DNA from: Panacibacter ginsenosidivorans
Lineage (GTDB): Bacteria; Bacteroidota; Bacteroidia; Chitinophagales; Chitinophagaceae
Length of the DNA stretch: 64,000 nucleotides
Direction of reading: 5' to 3'
Assembly: GCF_007971225.1 (NCBI RefSeq)
Contig: NZ_CP042435.1
Location: 3,909,501 to 3,973,500 of the forward strand
The notes below the pieces were generated by a model that saw only the letters and a program-made list of their open reading frames with translations, searched no databases and was not told where the DNA came from. The translations under genes and the position numbers were made by a program. Each line of letters opens with the position of its first letter. Position 1 is the stretch's first letter. Below, piece after piece: positions 33,900-41,225 of the stretch.

Positions 33900-35807
33900 A
33901 TGATACATTTTGATCTGCCGAAGCAAAAGTCATCCATCATCAAAGTACTTGGTGTAGGTGGCGGTGGTAGCAATGCAGTAAATTACATGTTCGCCCAGGA
34001 CATTGAAGGTGTAGACTTTATAATATGTAATACAGATGCCAAGGCATTAGAACAAAGTCGTATACCAAACAAGATTCAGTTGGGGCCACATCTTACGCAA
34101 GGTCTTGGTGCAGGTGCAAATCCTGAAGTTGGTAAACAGGCAACAGAAGAATCTTTGGAAGAGATTCGCCGCATACTTGAAGTGAATACCAAGATGGCAT
34201 TCATTACTGCAGGTATGGGTGGTGGCACGGGAACCGGTGGTGCACCAATTATTTCCAAGATCTGTCGCGATCTTGGAATACTAACCGTAGGTATTGTTAC
34301 CACACCATTTGGTTTTGAAGGTCCACGCAGGCTTAGACAAGCAGAAGAAGGCATTCGCCAGATGCAACCGTACGTAGATACTTTGCTTGTTATCAGCAAT
34401 GATAAATTACGTATGCAATATGGTAATTTAAAAATGACCGATGCATTTGGTAAAGCTGATAATGTATTGGCAACTGCAGCAAAATGTATCACAGATATCA
34501 TTAATAGTAAAGGCACGATCATCGTTGACTTTGCCGATGTATGTACGGTAATGAAAAATGGTGGTGTTGCAATTCTTGGCAGCGCAACCGCAGAAGGCGA
34601 AGACCGTGCACAACTTGCTATTGAAGAAGCATTAAGCTCTCCGTTACTGAATGATAATGATATTCGTGGCGCTAAATGGATATTGGTAAATATCAACAGT
34701 GGTGATGGTCAGCATGAATGTACCATGGATGAATTTGAAGTGATCAATAATTATTTGCGCACACAAAGTGGCGAAGATGCTGATCTTATTATTGGAACAG
34801 GTTATGACAACACGCTTGGTAATAAAATAGGCATTACCATTATTGCAACAGGTTTTGAATATAAAGATCCTTTTGCAAAGAAGGCAACTGTTACAGAAAC
34901 AAAGAAAGTGCAGGCTGAGCCAGAGAAAATCGTTTTGCAGCTAGATATTGAAGGAATAGAAAAGAAAGTGCAACCACAACCTCTAAAGGCAGTTGTTGAA
35001 GAAAAGAAAGAAGATGTGTATGCACCGCAGTTAACAGAAGAAGAGCCAAAACCTGTTTCCGTAATTCTTCCTTTTGCAACACAGACTAATGTTAAAGAAG
35101 AACCCGCAATGGTTGAAAGTAAAGAGCCTTTGCATTTCGAACTTGCTGTAGAAATTACAGAACCGGTTGCCGCACCAAAACAGGAAGAAATTAAGCCAGT
35201 GCCGGTTGCAGAAGTTCCAGCAATGAAATACACAGAAAAAATTCCAGAAGAACCTGTAGGTAAACCTGTTGTTGCTGCAGGCCCGTTCTTAAGCAGGCCA
35301 AGTAATATTTATGCAGATGCGCAAACTGTAAAGGAAACGCCTTCGCAACCGGTAATGCAAACGCCGGAACCAAAAATTGAAATAAAGCCACAGCCTGTTA
35401 TGGAACCAGAGCAACCGAAAATGTTGTTCCGTGAAGAACCTGCAGATGAAGAAACCAATTTCCGGTTTGTGGTAAAAGAAGAACCAGTAAATACAGCAGC
35501 GCAACCCAGGTTTATTTCTGAAGCTGAGTTGAATAATGAACCCTTGAATGAAGAAGAAGAACAAAAGAAGCGAGCCGCTGAACGCATCAATAAATTACGC
35601 AACCTCTCTTTCAACATGAATTCTGCGGAGGCAAACGGCGAGTATGATAATGTGCCCGCTTATGTTCGCAGAAACATGGAGCTGTTTGGAAACACCCTTA
35701 CTTCTGTTGAACAATTTTACAGCAAGTACACAGTGAAAAAAGATGAAAATGAAGAAACGCAGATCTCAACGATCAATACCTTCCTGGACGGGAAAAAACC
35801 AGATTAG
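33900..35807 (+). CDS. ftsZ: Cell division protein FtsZ
   Basis: The tubulin-like GTPase that forms the division ring. 635 residues, much longer than E. coli FtsZ (383), because of a roughly 270-residue linker. The GTPase domain has GVGGGGSNAVNYM (near 19), the tubulin signature GGGTGTGGAPII (near 105) and NDKLRMQYG. From about 320 to 580 a low-complexity Glu/Pro/Val/Lys-rich linker follows (EEPKPVSVILP, KPQPVMEPEQPK). The end carries a conserved block, VPAYVRRNMELF, and the extreme C-terminus STINTFLDGKKPD, probably the FtsA-binding tail. A terminator follows, closing the dcw cluster. Confidence 0.97.
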   Translation: MIHFDLPKQKSSIIKVLGVGGGGSNAVNYMFAQDIEGVDFIICNTDAKALEQSRIPNKIQLGPHLTQGLGAGANPEVGKQATEESLEEIRRILEVNTKMAFITAGMGGGTGTGGAPIISKICRDLGILTVGIVTTPFGFEGPRRLRQAEEGIRQMQPYVDTLLVISNDKLRMQYGNLKMTDAFGKADNVLATAAKCITDIINSKGTIIVDFADVCTVMKNGGVAILGSATAEGEDRAQLAIEEALSSPLLNDNDIRGAKWILVNINSGDGQHECTMDEFEVINNYLRTQSGEDADLIIGTGYDNTLGNKIGITIIATGFEYKDPFAKKATVTETKKVQAEPEKIVLQLDIEGIEKKVQPQPLKAVVEEKKEDVYAPQLTEEEPKPVSVILPFATQTNVKEEPAMVESKEPLHFELAVEITEPVAAPKQEEIKPVPVAEVPAMKYTEKIPEEPVGKPVVAAGPFLSRPSNIYADAQTVKETPSQPVMQTPEPKIEIKPQPVMEPEQPKMLFREEPADEETNFRFVVKEEPVNTAAQPRFISEAELNNEPLNEEEEQKKRAAERINKLRNLSFNMNSAEANGEYDNVPAYVRRNMELFGNTLTSVEQFYSKYTVKKDENEETQISTINTFLDGKKPD

Positions 35808-35840
35808 ACAGGACTTATGATTCTATCGTGTTTTTAGTTG

Positions 35841-35876
35841 TTATTCCCCTGGCGTATGTCGGGGGAATTTTTTTGT
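35841..35876 (+). terminator. Rho-independent terminator after ftsZ
   Basis: ATTCCCCTGGCG and TGTCGGGGGAAT form a GC-rich stem followed by TTTTTTTG. It lies about 35 bases after the ftsZ stop and marks the end of the dcw transcription unit. Confidence 0.85.
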
Positions 35877-35877
35877 A

Positions 35878-36088
35878 TATCAAGCTGCAGTGCTTTTGGC
35901 ATCGCCTGTTGTGTCACTCACTTCGGCGTCCGGAGCATTTATCTGCAAAGTGAAAAGTGAAAGGTCAAAAGTCAGGGTAAAATATTTTCACCTTTTACTT
36001 TTGACCTTTCGTCTAATGATTCATGCTTTGCAGTACAAGTGTGCGACGCAACGAAAGCTTAATAGCAGCACTGCGGCTGAGTACAATA
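35878..36088 (-). repeat. Dispersed palindromic repeat, paired unit M (type 2 / type 1 ends)
   Basis: The left core TTGTGTCACTCACTTCGGC (35909-35927) and right core GTACAAGTGTGCGACGCAA (36033-36051) continue into CGAAAGCTTAATAGC. The interior holds a strong inverted repeat: AAAGGTCAAAAGTCAGGGT against ACTTTTGACCTTT. It sits in the convergent gap after ftsZ. Confidence 0.9.
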
Positions 36089-36090
36089 AA

Positions 36091-36468
36091 CTAACCTTTA
36101 GGTTTTACTTCATCTACAATTACTGCAGATAATCCGCCTTTGTCAGAAAGCGTACCTGTAACAGTTATTTGTTCGCCTGCATGTGTTTTTGCCTGGGCAT
36201 ATGCATCTTTCTTATCATGATTTTCTACCAACAGGTAAACTTTACCATCACTTGTAAGAAGACCCATGGGTGAGCCACCCTTTATGCAATCTGTGGCACA
36301 GGACTTGTGTCCTTCGCCACTTGCACCCATTGCAGAATAACAAGCCATATCCAGTACTTCACCGGAAACTGTCATTGATTTTTTCTCCTGAGCAAATGAA
36401 GTAAGCGAAGCAAAGCAAACTGATACAGCAAGCAATAAGAAACTTTTTCTGAAATTGTTTGTTTTCAT
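36091..36468 (-). CDS. Small secreted Cys-containing protein of unknown function
   Basis: A 125-residue exported protein. The signal peptide is MKTNNFRKSFLLLAVSVCFA with likely cleavage after SFAQ near residue 26. The mature part opens with VSGEVLDMACYSAMGASGEG, followed by H-K-S-C-A-T-D-C-I-K-G-G, so it has three Cys and one His within about 25 residues, and then an OB-like beta-rich stretch (ITVTGTLSDKGGLSAVIVDEV). The Cys/His block suggests metal or heme-related binding, or disulfides, in the periplasm; this is inference. No named family is recognised with confidence. Transcribed towards the ftsZ terminator, with its stop almost touching repeat unit M. Confidence 0.75.
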   Translation of the reverse strand: MKTNNFRKSFLLLAVSVCFASLTSFAQEKKSMTVSGEVLDMACYSAMGASGEGHKSCATDCIKGGSPMGLLTSDGKVYLLVENHDKKDAYAQAKTHAGEQITVTGTLSDKGGLSAVIVDEVKPKG

Positions 36469-36599
36469 AATAAATATTTTTAATGATAAAGAATTGCAGG
36501 GTTAGCAAATTGAAGACCATAAATGTATGAAATTTTGGTTGTAATGCAATGCCCTCCATTTCTTTCTTATTAAGTTTGTTATTATATTAAAAAAGACGA

Positions 36600-37523
36600 A
36601 TGAAAACGGTACTTATAACAGGCGGAACAGGTTTGATAGGTAAAGCGCTTACTGCAATGCTTATCAGCAAAGGATATGAAGTAATTATTTTGTCACGCTC
36701 AGCCAGAACATCTGATCATAAATCTGTGTCTTATGCATCTTGGGATGTAGAAAAAGATGCAATAGATATCGCGGCAATACAAAAAGCAGACTATATCATC
36801 CATCTTGCGGGTGCCGGTGTTGCAGACAAAAGATGGACAAAAAAACGCAAGCAGGAAATTCTACAAAGCAGAACGAAAAGCGGTGAGTTACTGATAAAGA
36901 CATTGAGGGAAAATGAGAATAAAGTAAAAGCTTTTATAAGCTCATCTGCAATAGGCTGGTATGGCCCTGATAACGATGCATCATTAAAAACCGGGTTTAA
37001 GGAAGATGCGCCTTCTTCTGATGATTTTCTCGGCAACACCTGCCAGCAGTGGGAGCAAAGTACAAAGCCAATGGAAACGCTCGGAAAACGATTGGTTTAT
37101 CTGAGAACAGGAATTGTGTTGAGCAACGATGGTGGCGCATTAAAGGAATTCAAAATGCCTGTTAAATTTGGCATTGCGGCTATTCTTGGTGGGGGTAAAC
37201 AAATGATCAGCTGGATACATATTGAAGACATTTGCAGAATGTATATATATGCGTTGGAAAACGAGATCAATGGTATATTCAATGCTGTTGCGCCAAAACC
37301 TGTAAGCAATAAAACACTTACACTACAACTTGCAAAAAAAATGAGCGGCAGTTTCTTTATTCCCATTCATGTACCTGCATTTGTCTTAAAAATTGTATTG
37401 GGCGAAATGAGTATTGAAGTTTTAAAAAGCGCTACAGTAAATGATGATAAAATCAGGAACGAAGGGTTCCGTTTTGTATTTCCTTCTATTGAAGCTACGC
37501 TGAATGATCTTATAAAAAAATGA
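36600..37523 (+). CDS. TIGR01777-type NAD-dependent epimerase/dehydratase (SDR39U1-like)
   Basis: A 307-residue extended-type short-chain dehydrogenase-like protein. Nucleotide-binding ITGGTGLIGKALTAML (residues 6-21), YIIHLAGAGVADKRWT (near 66-80), SSAIGWYGPD (near 114, with the active-site Tyr in WYG) and WIHIEDICRMYIYAL (near 205). A C-terminal DUF1731-like segment (PAFVLKIVLGEMSIEVLKSA) completes the family architecture. The substrate of this widespread family is not established; in plants a relative affects division. It stands alone between divergent and convergent neighbours. Confidence 0.88.
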   Translation: MKTVLITGGTGLIGKALTAMLISKGYEVIILSRSARTSDHKSVSYASWDVEKDAIDIAAIQKADYIIHLAGAGVADKRWTKKRKQEILQSRTKSGELLIKTLRENENKVKAFISSSAIGWYGPDNDASLKTGFKEDAPSSDDFLGNTCQQWEQSTKPMETLGKRLVYLRTGIVLSNDGGALKEFKMPVKFGIAAILGGGKQMISWIHIEDICRMYIYALENEINGIFNAVAPKPVSNKTLTLQLAKKMSGSFFIPIHVPAFVLKIVLGEMSIEVLKSATVNDDKIRNEGFRFVFPSIEATLNDLIKK

Positions 37524-37539
37524 ATTGCTCAATCTATGC

Positions 37540-37585
37540 AGTATTGATGAACGTAATGCGACGCAAGGATGTTTAACCGGAGTTA
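37540..37585 (-). repeat. Dispersed repeat, solitary variant arm (N)
   Basis: GATGAACGTAATGCGACGCAA followed by GGATG is the GATGAA-type variant of end 1, also seen in units G and P. It begins about 30 bases after the SDR gene stop codon. Confidence 0.6.
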
Positions 37586-37608
37586 CTGCAGCCTGTAACA
37601 AAAAAAAA

Positions 37609-38412
37609 TTACAGATCGGCTGTCTCAAATTTTCTTTTGCTGATAAAAAAATAAACAGAGAGATAAATGCATACCAATACAAGCTGCAGCGGCACATTTA
37701 CGGTTGTGTTGGATATTTGCTGTTGTATTTTTTCAAAGACCGGCAATGGCAACAGGTCATCACTGCTTTGGATGGGGAGATAACTGCCCCAGTTATCAAA
37801 ATAATAATTCAGTATACGCATCAACACATTTTCAAGTATGATAGTGTAAAGAAAAAATACACCCAGCGATATACCACTTCTTTTAAACAACAATGCCACC
37901 AGTATAGCCAGCCAGCAATAACTTAACGCATTTAGAAAAAAATAAAAGAGATATTGTGTGTTTTCAAAACTAAAACTGTTGGAAGCTTCGGTAATACCGA
38001 ATACCATCCCGGTTAAGAAAACAAAAACGGTAGACACCAATGCAACTATCAATCCGCAAATAAGTTTTGTGACGATAAATTCTGATCTTGTAACGCCATC
38101 TATGATATTTTGCCTGTGCGTTTTAAAAGAGAATTCATTGGTAACAGAAATGATCATGATAAGACCGGCGATGAACAAAAGATAACTGCTTACATAAGAC
38201 GTCATAATCCACACTTTTGGAAAAGCAAAGGGCGGGCCACCAAGAAACATATTGGCTATATCACCTGTTTTCTGGTCGTGGTAAATTTTATATTGAATAG
38301 CGTAAACGATATAATTAATGCCTGCAATGCTGGAAAGGTACAGTGCCGAAAGAATCCAGAAGGTTCTGTAATTCTTTACTTTCAGCCATTCTATTTTTAA
38401 TAATTGCAACAT
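37609..38412 (-). CDS. ABC-2 type transporter permease
   Basis: A 267-residue membrane protein with six hydrophobic segments, the first preceded by MLQLLKIEWLKVKNYRTFW, a typical ABC-2 permease start. It lies 5 bases after the stop of an ABC ATPase gene, so the two form an exporter: two permeases with two ATPases in the inner membrane. The substrate is not predictable. Families with this layout in Bacteroidota include gliding-related and drug-type exporters; no gliding genes are adjacent, so I leave it unnamed. Confidence 0.85.
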   Translation of the reverse strand: MLQLLKIEWLKVKNYRTFWILSALYLSSIAGINYIVYAIQYKIYHDQKTGDIANMFLGGPPFAFPKVWIMTSYVSSYLLFIAGLIMIISVTNEFSFKTHRQNIIDGVTRSEFIVTKLICGLIVALVSTVFVFLTGMVFGITEASNSFSFENTQYLFYFFLNALSYCWLAILVALLFKRSGISLGVFFLYTIILENVLMRILNYYFDNWGSYLPIQSSDDLLPLPVFEKIQQQISNTTVNVPLQLVLVCIYLSVYFFISKRKFETADL

Positions 38413-38417
38413 GCGTT

Positions 38418-39308
38418 TTATTTGTTGGTAAGTTCAAGGAATTTTGTTTCAAGACTTTTCTTTTTCAATTGGAGGTGATTCAACACAACACCATTATTAA
38501 AGCAATGTGTGTTAATCGTTTCAAGATTGGCTGTACCAGTTTCAAAAAATAACTGCAGGTAATTTTTTTGCTTTTTTATCTCTTTATATCCGTTCATTGA
38601 AGACAATACATTTTCAAGCAACTGCATATTTGTTGCACCAACTTCCACGATGTCTTCATTCACCAATACTTCATCTACATTGCCCGCAGTAATAAGATTG
38701 CCAAATTTTAAAATGGCAACATGCGTACAAACTTTTTCCACTTCATCCAACATATGACTTGCCATAATAATCGTCTTACCTTCTTTAGCAAGATTTTTTA
38801 TCAGCTCTCTTATCTCCGCAATACCAACAGGGTCAAGGCCATTTGTAGGCTCATCAAATACCAGCACTTCTGGATCTCCCAGCAAGCAGGATGCAATAGC
38901 CAACCTTTGTTTCATGCCCAAAGAATACGTGCTGAACTTGCTGGCTCTTCGCTCATACAAATTCACTTTCTGCAATACACTATCTATTTGTTCAAAACCT
39001 TTTCCTTTTATCTCTGCAGCAATGCGCAGGTTTCTTTCAGCAGATAAGTAATGATAAAAATTTGGCGTCTCCAGCAGTGTGCCAATGCGCCTGCGCATAG
39101 CTGCAGTTGGCGGCTGTCCCATAAAAGTAAAAGTTCCCGCACTTGCTTTAAGAATATCCATCACAATGCCCAGCATGGTTGTTTTGCCGCTGCCGTTCGG
39201 ACCGAGTATGCCAAACACGCTTCCTTCCGGTACTGAAAACGAAACGTTGTTCAATGCACAAATGCGGCCATAATATTTTGTAATGCCATTCAGCGTTAAT
39301 ACGTCCAC
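38418..39308 (-). CDS. ABC transporter ATP-binding protein
   Basis: A 296-residue ATPase. Walker A GPNGSGKTTM (near 38-47), Q-loop region MGQPPTAAMRRRIG, signature YSLGMKQRLAIASCLLG (near 133), Walker B EVLVFDEPTNGLDP (near 152) and H-loop IIMASHMLDEVEKV. The C-terminal 80 residues form the extra domain found in CcmA/DrrA-type exporter ATPases. It pairs with the downstream permease gene. It starts with MDVLTLNGITKYYG and its promoter region is shared with repeat unit O and ruvC. Confidence 0.93.
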   Translation of the reverse strand: MDVLTLNGITKYYGRICALNNVSFSVPEGSVFGILGPNGSGKTTMLGIVMDILKASAGTFTFMGQPPTAAMRRRIGTLLETPNFYHYLSAERNLRIAAEIKGKGFEQIDSVLQKVNLYERRASKFSTYSLGMKQRLAIASCLLGDPEVLVFDEPTNGLDPVGIAEIRELIKNLAKEGKTIIMASHMLDEVEKVCTHVAILKFGNLITAGNVDEVLVNEDIVEVGATNMQLLENVLSSMNGYKEIKKQKNYLQLFFETGTANLETINTHCFNNGVVLNHLQLKKKSLETKFLELTNK

Positions 39309-39397
39309 TGTAAAAATTTTACGAAAATTACTGCATTATCACACATGCATTATTATTCTTTTTAAAAGGCATAATCGTAATTATAAAAGGAAATTTT

Positions 39398-39597
39398 TGT
39401 ATGTAGCAGGCTTTTAGTTCTTTGGGTATCGCCTGTTGTGTCACTCACTTGTGCGTTCGGATCGTGAATCGTCAATGGTGAATGGTCAATAAATTGCACA
39501 ATGGTTTTATTCATCATTGACCACTCACCATTCACCAGTACAAGAGTGCGACGCAACAGAAACCTGAAGTTTATTCTTGGCCTGGTTCAAAATAATT
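39398..39597 (-). repeat. Dispersed palindromic repeat, paired unit O (type 2 / type 1 ends)
   Basis: The left core TTGTGTCACTCACTTGTGC (39435-39453) and right core GTACAAGAGTGCGACGCAA (39538-39556) flank an interior with GTGAATGGTCAAT against ATTGACCACTCACCATTCAC. It lies between the divergent ABC ATPase and ruvC genes. Confidence 0.92.
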
Positions 39598-39622
39598 CTT
39601 ACTACTCATTCATGATTCATGA

Positions 39623-39652
39623 TTGACCGTCGATTTTCGTTAAGTACATTTG
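39623..39652 (+). promoter_or_regulatory. Bacteroidota-type promoter before ruvC
   Basis: TTG at 39623-39625, a 19-base spacer and TACATTTG at 39645-39652 match the TTG-N19-TAnnTTTG consensus exactly. The ruvC ATG is 12 bases further on, so the leader would be very short. Confidence 0.6.
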
Positions 39653-39664
39653 TATGTTATTGTT

Positions 39665-40234
39665 ATGGCAATCTCTAAAAGCAATATTATTCTTGGCATA
39701 GATCCCGGTACAGTGGTAATGGGCTATGCTATTATTGAAGTAAATGGCAGTGTTATAAAGATCCTTTGTATGGATGTATTAAAGCTTGGCTCGGTAAAAG
39801 ATATTTATGAGCGACTTGAAATGATACATACTAAAGTAAATTTGTTAATTACGCAATACAAGCCACACACATTTGCTATTGAAGCGCCTTTCTTTGGTAA
39901 GAATGTACAAAGCATGCTAAAGCTTGGAAGAGCGCAGGGCGTGGCTATTGCAGCAGCAATGCAGGGAAGAATAAATGTTACGGAGTATTCACCAAAAAAA
40001 GTGAAGCAATCGATTACCGGTAATGGTAATGCAGCAAAGGAACAGGTTTGGAAAATGTTGCAGCAAACTTTGAGTATTGAGGAAAGGCCGCAATACTTTG
40101 ATGCGACGGATGCGCTTGCGGTTGCGCTGTGTCATCATTATCAAACCTCATCCCCGATAGGTAAGCTTACAAAGAGTTTTAAAGGTTGGGAAGATTTTAT
40201 TTCCAGGAACCAGGAGCGCATCCTCAAAAAATAA
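39665..40234 (+). CDS. ruvC: Crossover junction endodeoxyribonuclease RuvC
   Basis: The Holliday-junction resolvase that cuts with RuvAB. About 189 residues from ATG 39665; a TTG five codons earlier is less likely. Catalytic acidic residues: Asp in LGIDPGTVVMGYA (near 12), Glu in FAIEAPFFGKNVQSMLKLG (near 73), and the pair in DATDALAVALCHH (near 148-151). Start choice is supported by the good promoter just upstream and the family N-terminus. The gene for a small membrane protein starts 5 bases after the stop. Confidence 0.95.
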   Translation: MAISKSNIILGIDPGTVVMGYAIIEVNGSVIKILCMDVLKLGSVKDIYERLEMIHTKVNLLITQYKPHTFAIEAPFFGKNVQSMLKLGRAQGVAIAAAMQGRINVTEYSPKKVKQSITGNGNAAKEQVWKMLQQTLSIEERPQYFDATDALAVALCHHYQTSSPIGKLTKSFKGWEDFISRNQERILKK

Positions 40235-40239
40235 TTTGT

Positions 40240-40740
40240 ATGCAACAGCAACGCTTAAAAAAGATAAGAATACTTGTAGTGTTCTTTATTATTGTACTTG
40301 CATTAAGTGGTATTACTGCATTTCCTGTTTATACTGAACTAAGTTTTCTTCAGCAACATGGCTATATGAATAATGACCAGTTTTTTGGCCCATGGTTGAA
40401 TAAAGTTAATGGTGTTATTGATACTTATGGAAAGTATCCTTTTTTATTTTATGGGTATGATTGGTTAGCTTTTGCACATCTTGTAATTGCAGCACTATTT
40501 TATGGTGTTTATAAAAACCCTGTGAGAAATAAATTTATTCTGAGTTGGGGAATGTTTTGTTGTGTAAGTATCATTCCACTTGCATTTATTTGTGGAAATA
40601 TAAGAGGTATTCCAATCTATCATATACTGATTGATTGCAGCTTTGGTGTTATTGGAATTATACCATTGTATGTTTGCAGAAGATATGTTCTGCAGTTGGA
40701 AGCTTTGCAAAAGCAACAGTCTACAGCATTGCAGACATAA
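40240..40740 (+). CDS. Small multi-pass membrane protein of unknown function
   Basis: A 166-residue protein with four membrane helices: ILVVFFIIVLALSGITAF (N-terminus), YDWLAFAHLVIAALFYGV, FILSWGMFCCVSIIPLAFIC and ILIDCSFGVIGIIPLYVC. The loop between the first two is polar and aromatic (FLQQHGYMNNDQFFGPW). I take the ATG at 40240 (MQQQRLKKIRI), which gives a basic N-terminus; an upstream in-frame ATG would overlap ruvC. It is probably co-transcribed with ruvC. Its last 20 bases overlap the end of the convergent HIT gene. No function can be assigned. Confidence 0.75.
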   Translation: MQQQRLKKIRILVVFFIIVLALSGITAFPVYTELSFLQQHGYMNNDQFFGPWLNKVNGVIDTYGKYPFLFYGYDWLAFAHLVIAALFYGVYKNPVRNKFILSWGMFCCVSIIPLAFICGNIRGIPIYHILIDCSFGVIGIIPLYVCRRYVLQLEALQKQQSTALQT

Positions 40741-41113
40741 TTCTTTCCTGTATTTCTTTTAATTCATCAGGAGATAATTTCAATTTCTTTCTTGTAAAGT
40801 TGAGGTCATCGGAAGAGTTGATAGGAAGCAAGTGCATATGTGCATGAGGCACTTCAAGACCGATGACTTCTATACCGCAACGATCGCAATGAAAACTTTT
40901 TTCAATTGCTTTTGCAATTGGCTTTGCAAACAACAACATTTCACTTAAGTAATCATCGGGCATATCGAAGAACTTATCTGCTTCTATTTTTGGAACTACC
41001 AATACATGCCCTCTTACCAGTGGAAAAATATCTAAGAAAGCATAAAATTTTTCATTCTCTGTAATTCTGTAAGAGGGAATTTCTCCGGCGATAATTTTTG
41101 AAAAGATGGTCAT
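40721..41113 (-). CDS. HIT family nucleotide hydrolase/transferase
   Basis: A 130-residue HIT-fold protein of the HINT/Fhit superfamily that hydrolyses nucleoside phosphoramidates or dinucleotides. Start MTIFSKIIAGEIPSYRITE, then FLDIFPLVRGHVLVVPK (near 27-43) and the histidine triad VPHAHMHLLP near 88-97. Length and motifs are typical. The gene end overlaps that of the convergent membrane protein gene by 20 bases. Confidence 0.94.
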   Translation of the reverse strand: MTIFSKIIAGEIPSYRITENEKFYAFLDIFPLVRGHVLVVPKIEADKFFDMPDDYLSEMLLFAKPIAKAIEKSFHCDRCGIEVIGLEVPHAHMHLLPINSSDDLNFTRKKLKLSPDELKEIQERIMSAML

Positions 41114-41166
41114 ACTATTGCGGATTGATGATTTCTGCCTGCAGATTTAGGAATAATTACTCAAAT

Positions 41167-41209
41167 AAAAAAAGCTTCTCAAAACGATTGTGTTTTGAGA
41201 AGCTTTTAA
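41167..41209 (-). terminator. Rho-independent terminator of the FG-GAP protein gene
   Basis: AAAAGCTTCTCAAAAC and GTTTTGAGAAGCTTTT form a perfect 16-bp stem with a 6-base loop. It lies about 17 bases beyond the stop codon of the minus-strand FG-GAP gene, with A-runs that read as T-runs on the minus strand. It is symmetrical enough to work in both directions. Confidence 0.85.
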
Positions 41210-41225
41210 TTTAAATTTTTACTTG

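Noticed and set aside
37525-37926. 133-codon plus-strand frame opposite the ABC permease
   Set aside because: It runs antisense through the well-supported permease gene and includes the solitary repeat arm N; a shadow frame.
39362-39556. Minus-strand frame through repeat unit O reading VSDTTGDT
   Set aside because: The VSDTTGD phrase is just the translation of the type 2 repeat end; unlike at ftsL, there is no gene downstream in that frame.
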